Positions 1 to 6,819 of a stretch of 11,003 bases of DNA are shown in pieces; position 1 is the stretch's first letter, and the number at the start of each line of letters is the position of its first letter. The stretch covers positions 1 through 11,003 of the forward strand of contig DAOWMX010000044.1 in NCBI GenBank assembly GCA_030642885.1, read 5' to 3'. The notes under the pieces were generated by a model that was given only the letters and a program-made list of their open reading frames with translations, did not search any database and was not told the DNA's origin. Source of the DNA: Anaerolineales bacterium. GTDB taxonomy: Bacteria > Chloroflexota > Anaerolineae > Anaerolineales > E44-bin32. The position numbers were made by a program, and so were the translations under genes.

Positions 1-484
1 AAGATGCCAATGCGAGAGCAGCCCACTCTCGAGAGCTAAGTTTTCGCCGGTTCAGGAACCAATTAAAAAGAGCCACGAAGACAGGGTACACATACAACAA
101 CAATGAGTTAAGTGAAGCCGAGTTTCGTTCAAGGGCAGCGAAGTAGAGTGCGGATTGCCCGGCGTAGCCGACTGCGCCGAGCAGAATCAGAATAAATACC
201 TGGCGGACATCGAATATTAATGTACGTCTGCGGAACAAAGCCAGATAGACTGCCAATAGAGCAGCGGCACTTGCAAATCGAAGGCTCAAGATCGTCACAA
301 TATTGAGATCTGCATTGATGGCCAGCTTCCCTAGAATCGAAAGGCTGGCGAATCCTGCAGCGGATACGGCGCACAGTCCCGCGCCGGAAAGTCGGGATCG
401 ATCTTCGTCGCTGCCTTTTCGTTGTGTTGCGGCAAAGAAAACGGGGGGCTGCTGTGATCCGTTGGTGGAGTCAGATGGGGCCAT
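1..484 (-). CDS. DMT/EamA-family transporter, N-terminal part (cut by window edge)
   Basis: The frame reads from an ATG at 484 leftward to the window edge without a stop, giving 161 complete codons. After a polar N-terminus of about 30 residues there are four hydrophobic helices, at roughly 34-55, 64-84, 95-116 and 123-142. Short motifs typical of drug/metabolite transporter (EamA) proteins are visible: LGKLA near 51-55, LRFASAA near 68-74, LLGAVGYAGQSALYF near 101-115, and YVYPVFVALF at 131-140 followed by a cytoplasmic NRRKLSSRE loop. Full EamA proteins have ten helices in two repeats, so this is about the first repeat. The likely role is inner-membrane export or import of a small metabolite; the substrate cannot be told. 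The gene is divergent from lipA. Its promoter puts transcription initiation at about the ATG itself, and no Shine-Dalgarno sequence is visible, so the mRNA may be leaderless. The family call is secure; the specificity is unknown. Confidence 0.85.
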   Translation of the reverse strand, partial: MAPSDSTNGSQQPPVFFAATQRKGSDEDRSRLSGAGLCAVSAAGFASLSILGKLAINADLNIVTILSLRFASAAALLAVYLALFRRRTLIFDVRQVFILILLGAVGYAGQSALYFAALERNSASLNSLLLYVYPVFVALFNWFLNRRKLSSREWAALALAS

Positions 485-491
485 AACGATG

Positions 492-519
492 AGTATACTT
501 ACGCTCTTTCTATTACCAA
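492..519 (-). promoter_or_regulatory. Promoter of the EamA transporter gene (leaderless type)
   Basis: On the minus strand, TTGGTA (519-514) and TATACT (497-492) are separated by 16 bases. Only 7 bases separate the -10 box from the ATG at 484, so the expected transcription start falls on or next to the start codon. No ribosome binding site fits in that space. The boxes are read directly; the leaderless mRNA is an inference. Confidence 0.55.
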
Positions 520-552
520 GTGAGCGAAAATAAACCGAGCAGGGTTTCGCGG

Positions 553-558
553 TAGAAT
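553..558 (+). promoter_or_regulatory. Possible -10 box for lipA
   Basis: TAGAAT lies 21 bases before the first possible lipA ATG (580), in the 110-base divergent gap. No good -35 box is seen at the usual distance, so this is only a weak candidate. It would give a short leader starting near 565. Confidence 0.25.
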
Positions 559-594
559 GGACTCTATGAAGAGACAACCATGAAGGATGACGGA

Positions 595-1533
595 ATGAAA
601 GTTGATGTCCAATCGGAGCACAACCAGAGTCGACCGCCCAGGCGGCGGCCGGAATGGATTAAGGTGAGCGCGCCATCAGGCGAGACCTACGAGTGGCTGC
701 GAGGCATGATGCGCTCCAAGTCGTTACACACCGTTTGTGAAGAAGCCCGCTGTCCAAACATGGGGGAATGCTGGGGCTCCGGGACGGCGACGTTTTTACT
801 TATGGGCGATGTGTGTACGCGCTCATGCGGCTTCTGTGATATCGCAACGGGGCGCCCCGCACCGCTGGACTGGCTCGAGCCCGAGCGGGTTGCGCGCGCC
901 GTACAGGCGATGGATCTGCGCCACGTGGTTATTACCAGCGTAAATCGCGATGAGCGCGCCGACGGTGGTGCGCCTATTTTTGCGATGGTTATCCAGAGAA
1001 TCCGCGAACTGCAGTCGGGCTGCTCCATCGAGGTGCTCATTCCTGACTTCAAAGGCTCAATCGAATCGCTGAAAATCGTTATGGATGCCCGACCTGAGAT
1101 TCTCAACCATAACGTCGAGACTGTGCCGCGGCTCTTTAAGGAAGTTCAACCGCAGGATCATTATGAGTGGGCGCAGGCGACGCTCACCAACGCGAAGGGC
1201 TTAGACCCGGATGTACTCACCAAGTCAGGCATCATGGTTGGATTGGGGGAGACCATGGATGAGGTCAAGGTGGTCATGGAAGACCTTCGCTCTTGGGACG
1301 TTGACATCCTCACTATCGGCCAATACCTCCAACCCACGAAAGAGCATCTCCCGATTGAGCGCTACTACACTCCGGAGGAGTTCGAAGAATTTGAACGTTT
1401 TGGTAAGGATATCGGTTTCAAGTGGGTTGAAAGCGGACCATTGGTTCGTTCTTCATACCATGCAGAGAAGCAGGTCCGAGCCTTGAGTGTAGTCCACCGA
1501 AAGCTGTATAGGGCCGAAACCACAAACGCGTGA
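595..1533 (+). CDS. lipA: Lipoyl synthase (radical SAM)
   Basis: LipA inserts two sulfur atoms into octanoyl groups bound to the lipoyl domains of 2-oxoacid dehydrogenases and the glycine cleavage H protein, in the cytoplasm. Both iron-sulfur cluster motifs are present (numbered from the ATG at 595): the auxiliary-cluster triad C48-x4-C53-x5-C59 (CEEARCPNMGEC) and the radical SAM triad C74-x3-C78-x2-C81 (CTRSCGFC). The C-terminal RSSYHA motif, whose serine ligates the auxiliary cluster in known structures, is at about 285-290. Other family signatures include TSVNRDE, LIPDFKG, NHNVETVPRL, MVGLGE and QYLQPT. At 312 residues it has normal length. I chose the ATG at 595 because AAGGA (583-587) lies 7 bases upstream; an in-frame ATG at 580 is also possible and adds five residues. 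No lipB is next to it in this window. An intrinsic terminator follows, so lipA is probably monocistronic. Confidence 0.97.
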   Translation: MKVDVQSEHNQSRPPRRRPEWIKVSAPSGETYEWLRGMMRSKSLHTVCEEARCPNMGECWGSGTATFLLMGDVCTRSCGFCDIATGRPAPLDWLEPERVARAVQAMDLRHVVITSVNRDERADGGAPIFAMVIQRIRELQSGCSIEVLIPDFKGSIESLKIVMDARPEILNHNVETVPRLFKEVQPQDHYEWAQATLTNAKGLDPDVLTKSGIMVGLGETMDEVKVVMEDLRSWDVDILTIGQYLQPTKEHLPIERYYTPEEFEEFERFGKDIGFKWVESGPLVRSSYHAEKQVRALSVVHRKLYRAETTNA

Positions 1534-1560
1534 AGAGCGCCCGGCGCTAAAAGAATTCAG

Positions 1561-1591
1561 GGTACCCAGGGGCTCTCCCGGGTATTATTTT
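1561..1591 (+). terminator. Intrinsic terminator after lipA
   Basis: TACCC (1563-1567), a bulged A, and GGG (1569-1571) pair with CCCGGGTA (1577-1584) around a five-base loop. The hairpin is followed at once by TTATTTT. This is a GC-rich hairpin plus U-tract 28 bases after the lipA stop, which separates lipA from the next gene. Confidence 0.7.
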
Positions 1592-1613
1592 CCAACAAAG
1601 GAAATTTAGAGCA

Positions 1614-1626
1614 GTCTCCCGGAGAC
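1614..1626 (+). promoter_or_regulatory. Inverted repeat covering the ribosome binding site of the MBL-fold gene
   Basis: GTCTCC (1614-1619) and GGAGAC (1621-1626) are perfect complements around a single C. The GGAG in the right arm is the only good Shine-Dalgarno sequence for the ATG at 1632 (7-base spacing), so folding would hide it. With so tight a loop, probably only four or five pairs can form. A regulatory effect is inference. Confidence 0.4.
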
Positions 1627-1631
1627 CGAAG

Positions 1632-2258
1632 ATGATTGAATTGAGGATTATGCCCGTTGGGGAATATCAAACGAACTGCTATCTGCTTGTAGAGACTGAG
1701 TTTGGCGAGGGGATATTAGTAGACCCAGGCGATGAGGCACAGAAGATTCTGGATTGGATAGGAAATACAAACGTCACCAGACTCTTGCTTACACACGGAC
1801 ACTCGGATCACGTTGGTGCGCTTCACGCAGTTAAGCAGTCACTGGGGGTAAAAACGGGGATTCACCCAGCCGATGCGGAGGCTTTCTCCATCCAGGCTGA
1901 TTATAAATTATCGCCAGGGGACATATTTAAGTTAGGGGACGCGCACATCGAGGTTGTTCATGTTCCCGGTCATACACCCGGAAGCGTCGCCCTAAAGCTC
2001 ATCGAAGCTGATGGGTTTCATCAAGTCCTGTCCGGGGATGCGATCTTCCCTGGAGGACCGGGACACACGCAAACACCAGAGGCGCTGGCAACGGCGCTCG
2101 AATCATTGGCCCACACGGTCTTTACCTGGCCTGATTCGGTCCGATTACACCCTGGGCATGGAGAGTCGACGACAGTCGGTGCAGAGCGCGCGGCCTTCGA
2201 AACCTTCCGGGACAAGCCGCTTCCGCCTGATCTCTGTGGGGATGTGACCTGGGGTTAA
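1632..2258 (+). CDS. MBL-fold metallohydrolase, glyoxalase II-like
   Basis: This 208-residue protein belongs to the metallo-beta-lactamase superfamily, in the compact hydroxyacylglutathione hydrolase-like group (YcbL/GloB-type). The metal ligands are all visible: THGHSDH with H55, H57, D59 and H60; H114 in VPGHTPGS; D136 in LSGDAIF; and H176 in LHPGHG. The N-terminal NCYLLV and LVDPGD strands are typical. The family hydrolyses thioesters or other esters with a two-metal site. The large C-terminal domain that binds glutathione in classical GloB is absent, so the substrate may be another thiol ester. It is probably cytoplasmic, as no signal peptide is seen. The start at 1632 has GGAG at 1621-1624; M7 is a weaker alternative. 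The lipA terminator upstream suggests it has its own transcript. The fold is certain; the substrate is not. Confidence 0.9.
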   Translation: MIELRIMPVGEYQTNCYLLVETEFGEGILVDPGDEAQKILDWIGNTNVTRLLLTHGHSDHVGALHAVKQSLGVKTGIHPADAEAFSIQADYKLSPGDIFKLGDAHIEVVHVPGHTPGSVALKLIEADGFHQVLSGDAIFPGGPGHTQTPEALATALESLAHTVFTWPDSVRLHPGHGESTTVGAERAAFETFRDKPLPPDLCGDVTWG

Positions 2259-2355
2259 TCAAAAACTGGACGCAAGTGGATCGGATGGATAGCGTATGAA
2301 AAATTCCGGAATGATTGGGTTAGGATTTATTCGACTTATCGCCATGTGAGGTGTA

Positions 2356-2772
2356 ATGAGCGAATATCGCTTTTTTCATTCGATTGAGATCCGCTATGGC
2401 GATATTGATGCCCAACGTCATGTGAATAATGCCCGCCACTTCACCTACATGGAACAGGCGCGGTCGAAGTACATCAAGGCGCTTGGATTATGGGAGGGAT
2501 CAGATTTCGACGCGATTGGGATCATCCTCGCGGAGCAAAGCTGCCGTTACATCAACCCAATCCAATTAGAGAGCGACATTAAAGTAGGGGTTCGCACTGT
2601 GCGTCTCGGGGAGAAAAGTATAGAGACTCAATACTCGATACAGGACTCTCAAACAGGAGACGAATTGGCTGTTGGGCAAGCAACATTGGTCGCTTATGAT
2701 TACCAACTGCGGAAATCCATTCCTATCCCAGATGACTGGCGTGTCGTCATCGCCTCGTTTGATGATATTTAA
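2356..2772 (+). CDS. Acyl-CoA thioesterase, YbgC/FadM hotdog type
   Basis: This 138-residue single-domain protein carries the 4-hydroxybenzoyl-CoA thioesterase-like hotdog signature near its N-terminus: YGDIDAQRHVNN (14-25), followed by FTYMEQAR (29-36). D16/D18, H22, N24-N25 and E33 match the positions conserved in YbgC/FadM-like enzymes; the catalytic Asp is normally in the D-x-D-x3-H-V-N-N block. Such enzymes cleave acyl-CoA or acyl-ACP to free acid and thiol in the cytoplasm; the chain preference cannot be read from sequence. GAGGTG (2348-2353) sits very close to the ATG. A 17-codon open frame ends 6 bases before it. It follows the MBL-fold gene by 97 bases on the same strand, so cotranscription is possible but not shown. 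Confidence 0.88.
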   Translation: MSEYRFFHSIEIRYGDIDAQRHVNNARHFTYMEQARSKYIKALGLWEGSDFDAIGIILAEQSCRYINPIQLESDIKVGVRTVRLGEKSIETQYSIQDSQTGDELAVGQATLVAYDYQLRKSIPIPDDWRVVIASFDDI

Positions 2773-2890
2773 TGTTGCAGCTAAATAAAAAGGATTTTCG
2801 CGGCGTTTTTCTAAGAAGTATTGGAATTATTAAGTTCCCGTTCCTAGATAACAATCTCGATCGTTGATGGATCATGAGAGGAACCGAAAA

Positions 2891-3895
2891 ATGTATTTAG
2901 ATGTAGCGCTCCCCCCTGTATCGCTCAAGGATGTGCCGGCGATTGCCGCAGCCGTGGAGGGAATGCGCATTGATGGTCTCTGGTCACCAGAGACGCAGCA
3001 CGATCCGTTTCTCCCCCTGGCTCTGGTGGCAGAGCATACGAGCGAGGTGCATTTTGGTACGGCAGTGGCGATCGCCTTCGCGCGCAGCCCGGCGAATGTT
3101 GCGTATACAGCATGGGATTTGGCCGCGGCTTCGCAAGGAAGATTTATCCTGGGTTTAGGGACGCAAGTAAAACCGCATATCGAGCGGCGCTTCGGAATGC
3201 CCTGGCCAGAGTCGCCCGCAGGCAAGCTGCGCGAGTTCGTTCTGGCCGTGCGCTCTTTTTGGTCTGCATGGCAGGGGGAAGGGCGCCTGGACTATCGGGG
3301 TGAATATTACAAACTCACCTTGATGACGCCATTCTTTAACCCCGGACCGATTGAGTATCCTGATATTCCGATCTATTTGGCAGGGGTGAACCCCGGCCTG
3401 TGTCGATTGACTGGTGAAGTAGCCGATGGTTTCCATATCCACCCACTGCACACTGAGCGTTACCTGCGCGAGGTTGTTCGCCCCGCGATCGCGGAGGGCG
3501 CCAAGCGAGCGGAGCGAGATGAAGGCAAAATCCAGCTTTCAACATCCACATTTGTCGTGACGAATGCTCAACAGGAAATATTTGTACGCTCGCAAATCGC
3601 ATTTTACGCATCCACACCGTCCTACCGCCGGGTGATGTCACTCCATGGTTGGGATGACGCTGCCGAAGAACTTTCGTCTTTAGCTCGACGGGGAGAGTGG
3701 GAGGCGATGTCAGATCTGGTGGATGACGAAATGCTGGCGACCTTCGCGGTAGTTGAGAAACCCGATGCGCTGGCGGGCGCGATTAAAAAGCGCTATGCGG
3801 GGCTTGTGGACAGGATCACGCCATATTGGTCGTTTAATCCCGGCGATGACGATGATTTCTGGCGTGTTCTCGTTGACGAGTGGCGGCGTACGTGA
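2891..3895 (+). CDS. LLM-class flavin/F420-dependent oxidoreductase
   Basis: This 334-residue luciferase-like monooxygenase-fold (TIM-barrel) protein closely resembles the group of F420-type LLM proteins that begin with a LALPP-like strand. Visible blocks include LDVALPP (3-9), IDGLWSPETQHDPFLPLALVAEHT, FGTAVAIAFARSP, GRFILGLGTQVKPHIERRFGMPW, MTPFFNPGP, IPIYLAGVNPGLCRLTGEVADGFHIHP and a C-terminal FAVVEKPD segment. The family reduces or oxidises small organic substrates using F420 or FMN; the cofactor and substrate here are not decided by sequence alone. The start is set at the ATG at 2891, because AGAGGA (2877-2882) lies 8 bases upstream and homologues start with this strand. The frame also contains a TTG at 2864 and an ATG at 2867. 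The last four bases overlap the GTG start of the dipeptidase, pointing to translational coupling. Confidence 0.92.
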   Translation: MYLDVALPPVSLKDVPAIAAAVEGMRIDGLWSPETQHDPFLPLALVAEHTSEVHFGTAVAIAFARSPANVAYTAWDLAAASQGRFILGLGTQVKPHIERRFGMPWPESPAGKLREFVLAVRSFWSAWQGEGRLDYRGEYYKLTLMTPFFNPGPIEYPDIPIYLAGVNPGLCRLTGEVADGFHIHPLHTERYLREVVRPAIAEGAKRAERDEGKIQLSTSTFVVTNAQQEIFVRSQIAFYASTPSYRRVMSLHGWDDAAEELSSLARRGEWEAMSDLVDDEMLATFAVVEKPDALAGAIKKRYAGLVDRITPYWSFNPGDDDDFWRVLVDEWRRT

Positions 3896-4980
3896 TCATC
3901 GTCGATGGCCATGAAGATATGGCGTGGAACGCGCTCACTTTCGATCGTGATTACACACGTTCCGCGCTCGAGACGCGGGCAATGGAAGAGGAGACATCCA
4001 TACCAGAGTGGAACGGCGACACGCTTCTTGGTTGGCCGGAGTGGGTCCAGGGCGACGTAGCCGTGGTCTTCGCCACGCTCTTCTCTACGCCACTTAGATG
4101 GAAGAAAGACCACTGGGACACCAGATGTTACGCTGATGCCGAAGAGGCGCACACACTCTATCGCTCTGATCTGGCGTACTACCATCGCCTGGTAGAAGAA
4201 CATGCCGAGAAATTCCATATAATCCTCGACAAGCACGACCTTGGAATCACAGAGTCGGCTTGGCAGAAGGCTGAGGATGAAGAACGAAGCGTAGGAATGA
4301 TATTGCTCATGGAAGGTGCTGATGGCGTGCGGTCACCGGGAGAACTGCAAGAGTGGTTCGATGGGGGCGTACGGATCCTGGGGCCTGCCTGGGCCGCCAC
4401 TCGTTACGCTGGAGGGACAAGAGAACCAGGCCCTTTAACGGATCTCGGCCGAGAGCTCCTGGACGCCATGGCAGATGTTGGTATGATCCTGGATCTAGCG
4501 CATCTGGCTGAGGGGGGGGCCGTAGAAGCACTAGATATTTTCCCGGGTCCGATTCTAGTTTCACATACAAGCCCGCTCGCCCTGGTGCCCAGCGCGGAAA
4601 AACCCGAACGACACATCACCGACCTTGTTATCCGACGAACCGCTGATCGGGAAGGTGTGATTGGATTAGTGCTCGGGAATCGCTTCATAAAAGATGGATG
4701 GGAGCCTTCGCAAGGTAGGGAGATTGTTACTCTAGCAGATGTTGCAACGGGAATCGATTATATTTGTCAGATGCTCGGAGACGCTGCGCACGTTGGTATA
4801 GGAAGCGATTTTGATGGAGGGTTTGGTTTGGATAAAGTTCCTCAAGGGTTTGATAGCGTGGCCGACTTGTGGTTAATTGGCGAGACACTGGGCGCACGCG
4901 GCTATAATCAAGAGGATATTGAAGCAATCCTTGGGGAAAACTGGCTGCGATTTTTGCGAAGAGCCTTACCGGAGAACTGA
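3892..4980 (+). CDS. M19-family (renal-type) dipeptidase
   Basis: Membrane dipeptidase/peptidase family M19 enzymes are zinc-dependent amidohydrolase-fold enzymes that cleave dipeptides, often including D-residues. The zinc ligands are all apparent (numbered from the GTG at 3892): H7-x-D9 in VDGHED, the bridging E141 in LLMEGADGV, H204 in LDLAHLAEGG and H225 in VSHTSP. D306 in GIGSDFDGG is the conserved Asp. The length of 362 residues is normal for bacterial members. There is no signal peptide or lipobox, so it should act in the cytoplasm. I chose the GTG at 3892 because it makes the classic GTGA overlap with the upstream stop; a GTG at 3880 is also in frame. It sits between an LLM oxidoreductase and a small membrane protein, suggesting one operon. 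The gene contains an eight-G run (4512-4519). The substrate is unknown. Confidence 0.93.
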   Translation: MIIVDGHEDMAWNALTFDRDYTRSALETRAMEEETSIPEWNGDTLLGWPEWVQGDVAVVFATLFSTPLRWKKDHWDTRCYADAEEAHTLYRSDLAYYHRLVEEHAEKFHIILDKHDLGITESAWQKAEDEERSVGMILLMEGADGVRSPGELQEWFDGGVRILGPAWAATRYAGGTREPGPLTDLGRELLDAMADVGMILDLAHLAEGGAVEALDIFPGPILVSHTSPLALVPSAEKPERHITDLVIRRTADREGVIGLVLGNRFIKDGWEPSQGREIVTLADVATGIDYICQMLGDAAHVGIGSDFDGGFGLDKVPQGFDSVADLWLIGETLGARGYNQEDIEAILGENWLRFLRRALPEN

Positions 4981-4985
4981 TTCAT

Positions 4986-5483
4986 ATGCGCGCTCTCACT
5001 CGAATGCAAATACACCTTGCGCGACTCTGGATGACTGTAATGTTAATCGGTTTGCTGATTTTTATGGTCGGCCTCCAACCCGATCTAATCGGTATGAACC
5101 GCAGCATTACAGTAGGCTTTGTTCAGATCGGTGTCTGGCTTACGGGGCTGGCGATTCTGCTCGTGGCGGCTTATTCAACTGTGCGAGTAATTCGCAACGG
5201 AAAAGCAAATTCTTTGCGAGCGGACATAGGAATAAGGCTAATAGCGACGGGCTACGTTGTGGCTGCTGTAGGATCGCTGGCTGACTTCATTGGTGTGGGC
5301 GCCCACCGAATGCCTGTGGTCCACTTTGGATATATTCAGATGATTGGTCTGGTAACGGGTGTGTTGCTCAGCATGCTCGGTGTGATCCTTTATATGCCCT
5401 GGACGAAGGAAGTAAACACCGAAGACAAAGAGCCTGACCCGACGGAAGAGATTTCAAGCCCCGAGAATATTTCGCTCCACTGA
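4986..5483 (+). CDS. Four-helix integral membrane protein of unknown function
   Basis: I do not recognise this 165-residue protein. It has four clear hydrophobic helices at about 13-30, 43-68, 83-107 and 116-138, joined by short loops, with a basic RNGKANSLRAD loop between helices 2 and 3. The C-terminus of about 25 residues is strongly acidic (KEVNTEDKEPDPTEEISSPE). The positive-inside rule puts the 2-3 loop in the cytoplasm, and with four helices both ends would then be cytoplasmic too. It begins 5 bases after the dipeptidase stop, with GGAG at 4971-4974 as a possible ribosome site; M7 (5004) is an alternative start. It is the last gene of the LLM-dipeptidase set and may be cotranscribed. 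It could be a small transport or scaffold subunit, but nothing in it shows a function. Confidence 0.75.
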   Translation: MRALTRMQIHLARLWMTVMLIGLLIFMVGLQPDLIGMNRSITVGFVQIGVWLTGLAILLVAAYSTVRVIRNGKANSLRADIGIRLIATGYVVAAVGSLADFIGVGAHRMPVVHFGYIQMIGLVTGVLLSMLGVILYMPWTKEVNTEDKEPDPTEEISSPENISLH

Positions 5484-5527
5484 TTCCACCATTCACAACA
5501 ACGAAATTATGATTACTTGGAGATTCA

Positions 5528-5553
5528 GCCTTCCTGTAAGGCCGGGTTTAATT
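5528..5553 (+). terminator. Weak intrinsic terminator candidate after the membrane-protein gene
   Basis: GCCTT (5528-5532) and AAGGC (5538-5542) form a 5-bp hairpin around CCTGT, followed after CGGG by TTTAATTT. The tail is displaced and interrupted, so efficiency is doubtful. It lies 45 bases after the last rightward gene, where a terminator is expected. Confidence 0.35.
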
Positions 5554-5591
5554 TAAGGATTCAAGGTGAACACGGCTGTCAGGGTACTCGG

Positions 5592-5619
5592 GGATAAGAT
5601 GGGAGCCAAAAACTTATCC
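5592..5619. repeat. Inverted repeat in the convergent gap
   Basis: GGATAAG (5592-5598) and CTTATCC (5613-5619) are perfect 7-base complements around a 14-base centre containing AAAAA (CAAAAACTT). It lies between two genes that converge (5483 and 5643). There is no external T-tract, so it is not a standard intrinsic terminator on either strand, though it may shape the 3' end of the leftward transcript. The rest of the 159-base gap holds nothing I recognise. Confidence 0.45.
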
Positions 5620-5642
5620 GCTCGGGTAATACAGAGTTTGAC

Positions 5643-6680
5643 CTAATCAGCCGCCCTCTCGCTGGAGTGACCGGGGAACACTTTTTCTCCCGGTTTGATC
5701 GCGGCGTAGGCGTAGTTCACCGCAACGGTGACCTGGCCATAGCCGACGACGATCAAGTTGAGTGGGGCGAGCTCCTCTTGTAGAGCGATGTCACCAGCGG
5801 CGTATATACCCGGGAGATTGGTTTCCATTTTACTGTTGACCTTGATATAGCGGCGGCCGATTGTCTCCAAACCCCACTCGCGAATGGGCCCGAGGTCGGC
5901 TTTGAATCCGAGGGCTAGAATACCGGCATCGACCTCAATCGTTGATTCGTTGCCTGTGCGATTGTCGAAAATCACGGCACGCTCAAGGCTCTCGTCGCCT
6001 TGAAACTCATGCAGTTCGTAGAAGATGCGCGTATCAATGGAAGAATCCTTTAAGGCGTTCACGGAAGTGTCATGTGCACGAAAGCCCTCTCGTCGATGGA
6101 TTAAGGTAACATGCTCGGCGATTGGCTCAAGGGCTAACGACCAGTCGACGGCGCTGTCGCCGCCCCCAATAACGAGTACGCGCATCCCGGCATAATCGTC
6201 GACATCCTTGACCCAATATTTCACCCCCTTACCTTCAAAGCGTGCAATACTCTCGTTTTTTAATTTATTCGGACGGAAGGCGCCAATACCTGCAGCAATT
6301 ACGACGGTGCGAGAGTAATGGATGTCCTTGTCTGTCTCGATGATCCAGCACTCCTGCTCATCATCACCTCCGGGGAGAGGTGTCCGCCTGAGTGTTAGCG
6401 CCCGTTCCCCAAGCGCCATATAAGGCTTCCACTGAGAGGCTTGTTCGGTCAGGCAGGAGGCGAGCTCCTTCGACAGAATCGCTGGAAAACCGGGAGTGTC
6501 GAAGATCAGTTTATCAGGGTAGAGCGCGATTAACTGACCGCCGGGTTGAGGTAAAGCATCGATGATCTTGACCCTCATCTCGCGCAGCCCGGCGTAGAAA
6601 GCCCCAAAGAGTCCCGTAGGGCCGGCTCCGATGAATGTGATATCAAATACATCAACGATATTCTTCTTAGGGCTCATCAT
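5643..6680 (-). CDS. Ferredoxin/flavodoxin-NADP reductase, thioredoxin reductase-like type
   Basis: This 345-residue flavoprotein has the two dinucleotide-binding domains of the thioredoxin-reductase family. FAD is bound by GAGPTG (18-23), QPGGQL (45-50) and the C-terminal AAGD (294-297); NADP(H) is bound by GGGDSA (172-177) followed by HRREGFRAH (195-203). The redox CxxC of true thioredoxin reductase is absent, and the ALYPDKLIFDTPGFP block (52-66) is typical of the YumC-type ferredoxin-NADP reductases (FNR2). It should move electrons between NADPH and ferredoxin or flavodoxin in the cytoplasm. The open frame continues 33 codons upstream, but I chose the ATG at 6680. AGAGGA (6694-6689) lies 8 bases before it, and the extension would add a spurious hydrophobic segment. 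It lies downstream of the rhomboid gene, separated by 139 bases that contain no convincing promoter. Confidence 0.93.
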   Translation of the reverse strand: MMSPKKNIVDVFDITFIGAGPTGLFGAFYAGLREMRVKIIDALPQPGGQLIALYPDKLIFDTPGFPAILSKELASCLTEQASQWKPYMALGERALTLRRTPLPGGDDEQECWIIETDKDIHYSRTVVIAAGIGAFRPNKLKNESIARFEGKGVKYWVKDVDDYAGMRVLVIGGGDSAVDWSLALEPIAEHVTLIHRREGFRAHDTSVNALKDSSIDTRIFYELHEFQGDESLERAVIFDNRTGNESTIEVDAGILALGFKADLGPIREWGLETIGRRYIKVNSKMETNLPGIYAAGDIALQEELAPLNLIVVGYGQVTVAVNYAYAAIKPGEKVFPGHSSERAAD

Positions 6681-6819
6681 TTTGGCATTCCTCTGGGCTA
6701 TGCAGACTGACACTAGTAGAAATATTGGGCACGCAGAAACGAATTTAAGTTGGAGATGCGACTTGTTTCTCGGAAGCACCCTTGTTTAAGGTCATTGTTC
6801 TGGGTGAAGGAGGGTACCC

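Noticed and set aside
566..583. Five-codon upstream frame (MKRQP, stop overlapping the ATG at 580) as a lipA leader peptide
   Set aside because: Too short, no ribosome site, and the better-supported lipA start at 595 makes the overlap irrelevant.
687..1106. Long antisense open frame within lipA, and similar antisense frames in other genes
   Set aside because: They mirror strongly conserved coding sequence, lack ribosome sites and have no recognisable domains.
2821..2850. TTGGAA-N18-TAGATA as a promoter for the LLM gene
   Set aside because: The -10 box matches consensus at only three positions; too weak to list as a feature.
2864..2890. TTG/ATG starts for the LLM oxidoreductase at 2864 and 2867
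   Set aside because: The polar nine-residue extension is unlike homologues, and AGAGGA points to the ATG at 2891.
6681..6779. 33-residue N-terminal extension of the FNR with a hydrophobic stretch, as a signal anchor
   Set aside because: The ATG at 6680 has a strong AGAGGA site at 8 bases, and known FNR2 proteins are soluble and start near the FAD motif.
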